Assembly (NCBI GenBank): GCA_022453515.1
Contig: JAJNNY010000014.1
Location: 248,001-312,000 of the forward strand
Reading direction: 5' to 3'
DNA length: 64,000 nucleotides
Origin: Astrocystis sublimbata
Taxonomy: Eukaryota; Ascomycota; Sordariomycetes; Xylariales; Xylariaceae
Both the position numbers and the translations under genes were made by a program. The notes beneath the pieces were generated by a model. It ran no database searches. It was not told the origin of the DNA and saw only the letters and a program-made list of their open reading frames with translations. Positions 45,821 through 54,786 of the stretch are shown in pieces. Within the stretch, counting starts at the first letter, position 1, and each line of letters starts with the position of its first letter.

Positions 45821-47209
45821 GGTAGCTTCTCAAACTCCTTCTCCGGAGTTTGAGATGGAGTATTAGTTGTGTGGCCACTGTCAATAGATTAGGGCAACGA
45901 CAATGATTGCTTGTCAGGGATAAAGCCAGCTGCTAACGAGCGTGATGAAGACCAAGCTGGAATGTAAAAGCTGCATAAACGCGAAATCAGACACTGTGGC
46001 ACAGGTGTATCTATGCACGATCCTCCGAACTGCTCGGCTTTCAACTTGGCTTCCAACTTAGAAAGACTTAGAAAGTGTGTAACAGCAGATCTATCTTGGT
46101 CAGGCACAACGCGATTTAGCCGATTGATTATTCTGCGCGTAGTCAGGTACCACTACCTGGCAGCAACTGAGACAGACACGCTTTGCAGCCGACAACGGTT
46201 CGTTACGTCATGAGCTAGAAGCGCTACATTTCCTCCGCAGCGGAGCTAACAGGTCAGCTCGCCCGTCTAATCCACCCAACTGCTCGCATTGTACAGGGGT
46301 CAAAGAGCCCTAAGCTCGTGACGGGCTTAGCGCCAGGCCCATTCCAAGGTTCTGCTCAGGAACGTGATACCTTCCACCCACCACTCCACATCGTGAGACG
46401 ATCGCTCGCCTGGCCGAGCGCAGAACCGTTCGTCCTAGGCCCAAAGCGTGTGATCAGTATGCGACAGAGTTGTCACAGCACTATGGTTGAGATAAATCAT
46501 TCCCGTCGCTTGCGCCCAAATGAATTTAGCAACGAGCTCCAAGCGAGCAGCACTGAGCACCCGAGCTAACCAGGTACTCGTAAAGTCTAACCCAACTTCT
46601 TTAGCGGGCTTCGGGGTCTAATGAAGGCCACGGAAGCACCCGAAGCACCGACCATGTCCGATAGTTATCGGGCTCATCTTGTCTCCTACTTCTAAATGAT
46701 GATCTCCGGCCAGTCGCGCCCGAGTACTGATATACGTCTTGTGTATCCGTAACGCCTGAGATGGAGAGCAAGGCATTAATCTCGATGGCGATGGCGAATT
46801 GCGGAAGCCGCACGATGTGTCTAGCGCCTCACATGTGTCAGAGAATTGCAACAGGTAACAATTCAAGGGCTACATACCTGCAAAGCCATTCCTCACTCCG
46901 AGTCCCAGACGCTGGTTTCGCGATCATAGTGAGCCCTGCTGAATATTCAAACCACAAGGACATACATGGCACGACAGCCTTGCTCCAGATGGCTCGGAGA
47001 TAAACCAAGTTCTGGGCTGTGCTCGTCTATATCACCTTTTGCTTCATGGTTCGTGTCCTCTAATCATAGTGCAATAGGCGACGCGAGAGGGCCTCGACCG
47101 CATGTCTTTGGCCAAAGCGACCCGACCTCAAAGCTACTTGCTGTTAGCAGCGGTAGGTAGGTGGACGTCTTGTTCAGTGTCGAATTGATCGTCCAAATTC
47201 ATCTCTTCC
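45821..47209. other. Intergenic region between HET-C and HET-domain genes
   Basis: Gene-free as far as can be seen. It holds TAGG repeats near 47153-47162. Confidence 0.5.
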
Positions 47210-49222
47210 TCATTCCGAATACAGTAGCTTCACTTCCGTCAAGGTGATTTCTGAATGTGGCGAATGGCTCAACGCCTCATCGTTAAGGTGAGTGACCGAG
47301 GCGCGACTGAGCTTCAATCTTCTCTTAAATGCCGTTTTGGCAGGATCATCGCATTCGAACTTTGACAAGCTGACGTCATCTAGGTGGTCCCCCGTGTGAG
47401 CTGCGAACTTCTTGAGCAGATAGAGCACGTCGTCAGGGGCTTTGCGGTGAATAAAGACCCTACTGCCAGCATAGGTCTTCTCGAACTCGCCATTGGCCTT
47501 TTTCCGCACCTCCAAGGCTAGAAAGAGAAGGAGAAACGGATTCTTTTGTCTCCGGCGTCTCTGTTCCGCCACTACCTCGGTATGGAACACCAGTAGCCCG
47601 CCAAGGACCTGCCTCTGATCCTGTGGGTTTGGGTCGAAGAAGATACCGTGATCATTATACATCCCATCCCCCAGCACGGATCCATGAACTAAGTTAAAGC
47701 GCATGTTGAGCCTATGCGCCGCGACACGATAAATCCGAGTCTGCGGGAAAAGCAACCAGAAGCCAAATCGATGCGACGTTCCACCGAAGGCATCGAAATA
47801 GAACGAGGCGTGCTGTACATCTCTGCAGACTTTTATTGTTGACAACTCTACCAATAAGTCAATTGGATCAACCAGTCCTCGAAAAACGACGGTGACAGGA
47901 GCGGTCGGGAAGGAAGTCCGGGTCCAGTGGTCTAGATGTTTGTAGTGCCGGACCAGTGGGATCATTATCACCATTGTCGTGCCATCTACAGAATTGAACT
48001 CGTTATGGATTATGCCAAATGCCAGCCTTCTGCAAGGTTGTATGAAGCCCGGCAGTGCCAAAGAAAGACCCAGATTTGTCACGGTGAAGACGCCAGGGCT
48101 ACTCGTCGGCTTCATGATTGGAACAGCACTAGCATCAAAGAAACACACAGGGTCCAGCGCCAGGATCGTGGGCCGCGCTACTTCCCTCTTGATACGGTCC
48201 TGGAGAAGATGTTGAAGCCGATGAGTAGGACAATTCGGCTTGAAATCATAGCTCAAGCGCCCCTGGCGTGCGACAACTGCCTGGAGGAACTGTCTTCCCT
48301 TCAGCTCTTCCATCCATGCCCAAGCGAATATCGAGTGGTCATCTGACGCCTTTATGATCTCCTCCTGCAGCCGTACAAATGCTTTGGTCCCCTCGCCATA
48401 GAGCAGCGGCATGTTTACGTTGAATAGTCCCAGTAAGCAGTATGCGATGTCCTCGGGTCGTGTGGTCGTCCGATTCGCCACGGCGGCCATGCGCTGCGCT
48501 ACACTGGCACTGCGAATATCCACCGCATAAGACAGGTATTTCTTGTCTATGCGCGTGATCTCCGCCAAGAGCGATGCCAACTTCTTTTTGTTTCCAAGAT
48601 ATCTCCAGTAGCGCGAGTAGAAGCGCACTTTCTTAGGCGCAAGCAACTCTTGTAGTGTCCACCCGCGACTAAACCATCGGCTCCGCCGAAATGCTTCAAG
48701 CGCGCTTCCACGGAGGAGATCGGTAGGCGACTTCTCAATGGCCTCGGAAGGCGAATTGTCAGCCGGGTCGGGGTCGGGCACATCTACCAGGTACGCGTAG
48801 CAAACGGCGGCACTGCGATACCAGATATACATCGAATTGATGGCCTCTGAGAGCTCGGCGCTGCTGGTCTTGTCGATGCAGTTGGTATCTACCCAGAGGT
48901 ACCACAATCCATCCTCTCTTGCTTCTATACAGGCTTCGAGGATCTTCCAGTAGCCGACCTTTTCCAGGCGACCGGACGGATCCAACGCAGACCGATTATG
49001 CCATGAATCAGGTTGAGAATCAAGCCATTCTCGAATAAGCGCATCTGCGGGGTTTAATCCCTCTAAATGTGCGAGGACTGATAGAAGATGCTCTCGCGGC
49101 ACAGAGTTCCACTCCTGTAGTGTCACTTCTTGACCTTCCCATGTATGGGACAGAATAGCGTATGGCGGGATGGGCTGTAGGAATTCCTCTAGTTCCAATG
49201 TTTCGGTATTAATAAGTCGCAT
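47210..49222 (-). CDS. HET-domain protein, possible HET-C partner
   Basis: Single exon, 670 residues. It starts MRLINTETLELEEFLQPIPP followed by YAILSHTWEGQEVTLQEW. The HET core also has DGLWYLWVDTNCIDKTSSAE, SEAINSMYIWY, SRWFSRGWTLQELLAPKKV and EDIAYCLLGLFNVNMPLLYG. An insert of about 35 residues (about 52-87) separates the first two HET blocks relative to the gene at 9507. The C-terminal half (about 330-670) has no recognised repeat or NTPase domain. HET-domain proteins cause incompatibility cell death. Its place beside HET-C recalls pin-c next to het-c in Neurospora; that functional link is inference. Confidence 0.92.
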   Translation of the reverse strand: MRLINTETLELEEFLQPIPPYAILSHTWEGQEVTLQEWNSVPREHLLSVLAHLEGLNPADALIREWLDSQPDSWHNRSALDPSGRLEKVGYWKILEACIEAREDGLWYLWVDTNCIDKTSSAELSEAINSMYIWYRSAAVCYAYLVDVPDPDPADNSPSEAIEKSPTDLLRGSALEAFRRSRWFSRGWTLQELLAPKKVRFYSRYWRYLGNKKKLASLLAEITRIDKKYLSYAVDIRSASVAQRMAAVANRTTTRPEDIAYCLLGLFNVNMPLLYGEGTKAFVRLQEEIIKASDDHSIFAWAWMEELKGRQFLQAVVARQGRLSYDFKPNCPTHRLQHLLQDRIKREVARPTILALDPVCFFDASAVPIMKPTSSPGVFTVTNLGLSLALPGFIQPCRRLAFGIIHNEFNSVDGTTMVIMIPLVRHYKHLDHWTRTSFPTAPVTVVFRGLVDPIDLLVELSTIKVCRDVQHASFYFDAFGGTSHRFGFWLLFPQTRIYRVAAHRLNMRFNLVHGSVLGDGMYNDHGIFFDPNPQDQRQVLGGLLVFHTEVVAEQRRRRQKNPFLLLFLALEVRKKANGEFEKTYAGSRVFIHRKAPDDVLYLLKKFAAHTGDHLDDVSLSKFECDDPAKTAFKRRLKLSRASVTHLNDEALSHSPHSEITLTEVKLLYSE

Positions 49223-50411
49223 CTCGCTCTAGTATAGGGACAATGATATGCATACTACAAAGACAAGATCACAAAGAGGACCGTGTTGTATGATATGTTG
49301 TGCGAGGTCTTGGAGAGATTCCCAGAAGCTTCCTAAATAGGACAGCATAGCAGGGGCTGGTAATGGAGGTCACACAGTAGCGCCCGAGGCGCCCAGTGGG
49401 GTCAGTCCTATGAATAGCACGGCGGCAATGCGATACTCAATAGGTCAGTCAGGTCGGCAAGGGGGAGTCATATTAAGTGTCCGGGTCCGAGGTACTATAC
49501 AAAATAGATGAGATACTTCCAACCAGGTTCTTCGTAGTTTATACCCCCCTCCCCCAGAAAGTAATATATAATTTTTATTGTTTTATTATTACTTAGTTAT
49601 ACAATAGTTATTTCAATATAGTTTATTAATTACATAATAGTTATTTTACGATTAAAGGACTATTTATTATATTATATGCCGATATTTACCTCTACTCAAC
49701 TATACCTATACCGGACACTTAACCTTACCCCCACATGGTCGGTGGCTTCGAAGGAGTAGGCACGCAGTGTTTCAATCAACCATGTTTTCAAACGTCGCGG
49801 ATAACACCGTGGTGCGCAATATATGTCATAGTCACAAAGCGAGTAAAAAAAGCAATCGCGACTACCTAGGCCAGGGCAAGGCGACATCAGGATGCAAGAC
49901 AATCTGTGCCTCAATCGGCTACCCGCGTCTCGCTGGACTAATGCGATGTTGGTTGCACCAGCTCAATTGCAATCAAAGTGCGAAACATTACAGAGTCAGG
50001 TAGTATGAAATGTTCATTGTTCACGAATGGTATCGTCTTAGTGAGTTGAACTATGAGTGTCAATTCCGCAAGATCGTGGCGAATGATGCCAATGAACTAT
50101 CTAGGAAGATCATAGATGAATGACCAGGCACTGTAAAAACATCGTAACTTTTCCCCAAATTCCTTCGGCTTCTGAGCCTCATAGTGCGCAAATTTCCTCC
50201 ATTAATATGGGGTGCGCACGTGAAATTTCTTGCAAGTTCAAAAGCAAATGGTGATCATCAACCAGTGACCCTTCAGACTTATATGCCTGAAACCTCCAAC
50301 CCCATGCATCCAACGTTGTTGATCCTCCACAATTACATGATGAACCGGGACGATGAAATTCAAAGGGCTGGTATTCGAATGGCAGTCATACAGTCGGACA
50401 GTATGAGCAGA
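49223..50411. other. Intergenic region with a MITE-like relic
   Basis: Contains the 244-bp element at 49476-49719. No credible gene otherwise. Confidence 0.55.
49476..49719. mobile_element. MITE-like relic of Tc1/mariner type
   Basis: A 244-bp, very AT-rich element bounded by perfect 9-bp terminal inverted repeats, AGTGTCCGG (49476-49484) and CCGGACACT (49711-49719). Each is flanked directly by TA (49474-49475 and 49720-49721), the Tc1/mariner target duplication. It has no coding capacity. The extreme AT content between the GC-richer ends is compatible with RIP or general decay. Confidence 0.7.
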
Positions 50412-51159
50412 TTAGATTTCTCCCTCCTCGGCGGGGAATTCCTCTTGGGCGCCGTTCTGGACGGTGCGTGGAACTTCAGGCCTTTAGAAATGGTTAGTTC
50501 AGTGTCATGAGCAACAAGAAAAGTGATATAGCACAGAATGCAGTCTGTTGAGGAAAGAAAGAAGCGGGGATTGAATCGAGAGAAGCAAAGCTACTTACTC
50601 GAACTTGAGCTTCTTCATGGGCTGCTTGTCGTCGGCCTCGTCCTCATCGACGGCTAGGGAACGCTTGCCGCGTCGTCCAGTACCCGGAGTCGCACGGGGC
50701 TTTCGGGAACCAGGAGTTGCGGTCGTGGCCTTCGTTGCCTTCTTGGGAGTGGCCGGACCCTCGGCGCCATCCTTGTCAGCTGGGCCCTCCTTCTTCTTGA
50801 GCTTCTGGAGGTGCTGTCTGTTGAGGGTAGAGAAGTTAGCAAAGCTTGTTCTAGACGAAGATGTAATTGAGCAAATAAAACGGTTTCCAGGCTAGATGTG
50901 TTAGTGAGGCAACGCGTGTCATGTCATGGCAGGCAGGTTAGTAATTAGTAGCAACCGCCCAATGGGACATGATGAGAATGGCGGGGTGTCATTACAAGGC
51001 AGCCGTGTGATTGTATGTGTAGCCCTTGGCCTGGAGCTTCTTGATGATGGTTTCCCACTGTTGTTGGGAAGGGGGACAGACGTCGACGATCGCTTGGAGC
51101 AGATCGGAGCGAGCCTTGTCGTTCCAAACGGTACGACCAGCTGCGTTGATGGTTGCCAT
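50412..51159 (-). CDS. SANT/Myb-like protein, complete copy (module a)
   Basis: Minus-strand exons 51159-50996, 50817-50599 and 50481-50412 encode 150 residues. Exon 1 is a single SANT/Myb-like unit (VWNDKARSDLLQAIVDVCPP, then QWETIIKKLQAKGYTY) ending in a phase-2 donor. Exon 2 starts QHLQKLKKKEGPADK and continues as a Lys/Ala/Pro/Thr-rich basic region like a histone-H1 or AT-hook tail, ending PMKKLKF. A donor GA|GTAAGT overlaps an in-frame TAA, so without the last splice the protein ends 24 residues earlier at FE. With it the tail is acidic (QEEFPAEEGEI). Nuclear, DNA-binding function is inferred. Four further first-exon-like modules lie upstream. Confidence 0.72.
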
Positions 51160-51490
51160 TGTGTGAAGTGTAAGTATAGGCAGGGTGTGAAGAAGAGGTA
51201 AGAGAGAAACAGTTGGCGAAGGTAGAAGAGGGTGTATTGATGATGAGAGGTGAAATGATGAGAGATGTCTGGTGGGTTGTGTTGGTTGTCAGGGAGGATC
51301 AGTAATAGAGGGTGTAAGTTGGGTAGGTAGGTAGGTGGTAAGAGGGAAGGAGGGTGCTCGGCAACTGCGCTGATAGCTCGGTAGATAGGGACTTGGGCTC
51401 GCAGAGAATATCGCATAGCAACGGGCATGCGCGACGAGACGCGCACCGAGAAAAACATAGGAAATAAGTGCAGCAGCGATTCAAACGTAC

Positions 51491-51648
51491 TTGAGGGCTG
51501 ACTCTGTAAAAGAGTAGCCCATGCCGTGCAGAGCCTCCATCACGCGCTCCCAATCCTCACGAGAGGGCTTGAGAAAATCGCACATAGCAATCAGGATATC
51601 CTCGTGGGTTTTGGCGTCCCATTTGGTTAGTTTGGTCTTGGATGCCAT
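51491..51648 (-). CDS. SANT/Myb-like first-exon module b
   Basis: ATG at 51648 in an ATGGC context, then 52 codons plus two bases to a GTACGT donor. The translation contains TKWDAKTHEDILIAMCDFL and WERVMEALHGMGYSFTESAL, the same helix-turn-helix type as module a. No matching second exon was found before module a. Splicing to the exon at 50817 would be in frame and complete the split codon as Lys. It is either an alternative first exon of module a's gene or a 3'-truncated duplicate. Confidence 0.5.
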
Positions 51649-51884
51649 TGTGATTATAGTATGACGCAAGTAGTGAGTGAAAGTATGGTGAAGGCTTGAT
51701 AGCAGTAGGATTGGTGGTGAAGGTAGTTGTGAGTATGTAGATGTGATAGTGTTTTGGGGAAGAAGAAGAAGAGGAAGAGTTGGGGTGGTCAAGTTCGAGG
51801 AAGGACCAGATAGCGAGGCAACCTCGCAACGCCAGCTTGCGGCAAGAACCAATTCAAGTCATTGTGCGCAAGTTCGTTACCTAC

Positions 51885-52060
51885 CTGATGCCGTTCCAGA
51901 CGACTTCATGACCGTAGGTCTCTCTCATCATGGTCTCGATGGCAGTCTTGTCCTGCTGGGTGAAGGAGATGTCGACGGTGTTCCAGATAGACAGGAAAAG
52001 ATGGGAAACCATGGTATCATCCCACCGCTTTTTTGTGCTTGGAGTTCCGGGTGCAGCCAT
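51885..52060 (-). CDS. SANT/Myb-like first-exon module c
   Basis: ATG at 52060, 58 codons plus two bases to a GTAGGT donor (phase 2). It contains KRWDDTMVSHLFLSIWNTVD and ends in VVWNGIR. It is more divergent than b, d and e, but has the same length, phase and terminal WxxIR. No own second exon is visible in the next 237 bases. Joining to 50817 would keep frame and restore Arg at the junction. Confidence 0.5.
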
Positions 52061-52355
52061 CGTGATTGATTTCGCAAGATGAGGGATGGCACGAGAACGA
52101 GGTGATCGACGGTGTAAGGGAATTGAGAAGGTTAAAGTAGGCAAGGTAGAGTTTGGTGAAGGTTTGGTGAAGGAAGAAAAGTCGAGCTGAGATATCACAG
52201 CTGTTGTAGTTGGTAAAGTAGGTGGTTGCCTCGGTGAGTCTGGGGAAAGCAAATTGGCTGGGCAACCAGCAGCAAAAACCGTGACGATTGCATGCACGCG
52301 TTGCCTGTTGGAAGTCGTAGGTAGGAAAATGAGGGAACAAGAATTGCAAGCCTAC

Positions 52356-52531
52356 CGAATGCCCTCCCAAGTGGTCACGAAACCAATTTCATTGCTGTTC
52401 ACATCCTTCACAAGAAATTCTTGCTGTTCCGGCGTAATGGCGCCGTGCATGCGCGCGAGAGAGGCTGCCAAAAGCTCGTGGGCATTGCCATCCCATTTAC
52501 CTCCCTTTCCGACTTTGGTTCCGCTCGCCAT
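52356..52531 (-). CDS. SANT/Myb-like first-exon module d
   Basis: ATG at 52531, 58 codons plus two bases to a GTAGGC donor (phase 2). It contains GGKWDGNAHELLAASLARMH, ITPEQQEFLV and the closing TTWEGIR. It is closest to module e. The frame is also open for 87 codons upstream, but that part is Ser/Pro/Thr leader-like. No separate second exon was found. Confidence 0.5.
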
Positions 52532-52828
52532 GTTGGTCGCAAGAAGAAAATATGCGATGAGTGACAATGGTGTTACAGTAGGGGAAAAGATGGGTGCGGT
52601 GGAAGATGATCGAGACACCAGATGGCTGAGGTTGCTTGGTGGTTCACGTTTAAGTGGAAGGAGTTGAGGTGAGTCGGTTGGCTTGGTGAAGTAGCTGCCT
52701 CGCTGGGAGCTATCACTTGCGCGTGTGGCAGCTTGGCGGGGAACAAACAACCCATGGATTTCGAGATACATGCACGCGTTGCCTCGATTCATATATGCGG
52801 TTCAGAAATGACATAAAATGTGACTTAC

Positions 52829-52983
52829 CGAATAGCATCCCATGTGGTCGGGAAACCACTTCGTTTCATGTCGTCTTCGACAGCTTTCTGCTGCTCCGGG
52901 CTAACAGAACCGTGCATCTTCCATAGAGCCATTGTCAAGGCCTCGTACATGTCACCATTCCATTTGCTGCCCTTGCCGGCCAT
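52829..52983 (-). CDS. SANT/Myb-like first-exon module e
   Basis: ATG at 52983, 51 codons plus two bases to a strong GTAAGT donor (phase 2). It contains GSKWNGDMYEALTMALWKMH, SVSPEQQKAV and TTWDAIR. It is the most upstream of five modules whose ATGs lie 452, 471, 412 and 489 bases apart. A transcript from here could splice to 50817 and encode about 147 residues, or the module may be an incomplete duplicate. Confidence 0.5.
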
Positions 52984-53816
52984 GTTGAGGTTGTGTAAGC
53001 TCAAGGGGTCAACGTTGTTGTGCACTTTTTGATCGGTAGTAAGGAGTTGGAGAGAGATAGTGTGGAATTATCGCAGGACAAAATAAGTTGACAGCAGAAG
53101 AAGAACGAACTGCTACCTCAGGTACTTGGTAGGTATGTTCTACCTAATTCGCGGAGGAGTTGGGTGGCTGAGGCGATCGGTTTAGCGCGTTTGGTGCTGG
53201 GCAGGTGGTCACGTAGAGGTAGTAACGATTGAAGCCTCCATCAAGTCGTGCCTTTATTTTCAGCTGGGGGTAGGGCGACTAGGTACACGTGACCTATTCA
53301 AGTTGTCGCCTGGGCATTTTGCGTACCAAGGTATGGAAAGCAGCAGTTGCTCAACTCATACGTGAACTGCCTCGGAGTTGTTACGAACAACGCATTGATT
53401 TTATCATCATACGTACTTAGTACACAAAGACCATGTATATGATTCGACCTTCGTTCCCAATGAATGTAATAACAGCCAGTAACCCCTCCAACACCAAACA
53501 TCCGTTTACTAAAGTTGCCAATAAACCCATGCCTGTGACCAATGAAAAGTCCAGTATCGAACGAAACCAAATGTATATATCAGCACCACTTTCATGCAGA
53601 GCAAATGTGACTTATAAGGGACCACCTGTATGTAACCTTCTCGAGATCATAATCCGGTAGCCTAAGAGCTTTTCGACATCCTGGAATCTGGTGACATTAT
53701 CGCAAGGTTGTCGTTGACCATAGCACAGCCAGTCAGCCCGCCACTAGGGTCAGACTTCGTCGTCGCACCTAAGATTCGTCGGAAAATGCCATGCGTAACT
53801 TCAACGGCCGTGGTTC
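52984..53816. other. Intergenic region
   Basis: Probable promoter of module e, and 3' region of the related gene upstream. No gene was found. Confidence 0.5.
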
Positions 53817-54786
53817 CTACTCTGGAGACTGCGTAAATTCCGTCACGCCATTGGTAGCAGGAGCAGTAACGGCTTCATTATTATTCGGGTTTTCAGCGTG
53901 TTCGGCATCCCTATGTTCAACCTTCACCCATTCGTTGTCCACTAGCTCGTGATTCGTCTCTATGTCCTGCTGTGGTTCGGCGTTCATTTCCGAAACTTGC
54001 TCTTCAACATCAAGCCGTCGACGCTTGGCGGGGTGCTCTTCAAGATGTAGCTCACGGGCTTCCTCCACGATGAAATTTTGATCTGGCGTCTGCGTCGGCG
54101 GAGGAGTAACCGCCAACGGGACACTTGTCTGTGCCTCGGTTTCATTGGTGACTGTCTCGACGTGCTGCTGATGGTTGTTATCAGCAACAGCGACAGTCGC
54201 TGTTTTACTAGGTCTGCCGCGACGCGGGCGCCGCTTTACTGGATTTAGAGCCGGGTCGCCCTTGCTTTTTAGTTCCAAATTAGACGTGGTCTCATCTGGT
54301 TTGCCCTTCGATCTTCTCACGCGAGCGTACGCCTGATAGTGTTGACTAACACGTGTATATGTCAGCACTGCATCTTGCTTCTGGGTAGCTTTGATAATAA
54401 AAAGTGTCCCTCTGTTTCTGTGGAAGGTGGAAGAGAAAGCGAGTGACTGTGGGAATGTCGTTTGGGGCGTTTGGACTGGAAACATGGCGAGAAAGACGAG
54501 TATCGCGACTCATGAATGCAGGGAGCATGGTACCTTCCAGCGTCCACACCTCAATCTCACACCCGTAAATACACAAGAAGCCGCTGGTACACTATTGTGC
54601 GACAGAAGGGAAAGGGGATGCGATTCCAAGGGGCCAAGTATAATAGACTCACCGACATCCCTCATTTGTGAAGGTATAGCCTTGCAAGCGCATATGTTCG
54701 CCGATGGCTTCCCACTCGGCACCACTTATGTTTTCGACTCTCTTAACCGAGATAATGGCGAAGCATAGGTCTTTGTCTTCAGCCCG
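53817..54786 (-). CDS. SANT/Myb-like protein related to modules a-e (start unresolved)
   Basis: Two exons are supported on the minus strand: 54786-54653 and 54345-53817. The first carries the SANT/Myb unit (AEDKDLCFAIISVKRVENIS, then WEAIGEHMRLQGYTFTNEGC) and ends in a phase-2 GTGAGT donor. The second begins QHYQAYARVRRSKGK, the counterpart of QHLQKLKKKEG in module a. It continues with basic clusters (RRPRRGRPSK, AKRRRL) suggesting nuclear location and DNA contact, then an acidic Asn/Glu-rich tail. The initiating exon was not found: an acceptor CTCCAG precedes 54786, but the ATGs nearby do not join in frame with a normal-sized intron. Shared intron position and phase show common origin with the tandem modules. 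Confidence 0.6.

Noticed and set aside
50919..51458. 179-codon ORF overlapping module a
   Set aside because: Different frame from the SANT-like domain, translation of C/T-rich leader DNA without domain character.
51160..51490. Splicing of module b into the leader of module a to make a multi-SANT protein
   Set aside because: An in-frame acceptor (ACCAG) exists, but the joined stretch is leader-like low-complexity sequence and every module has its own good ATG context; not excluded without transcript data.
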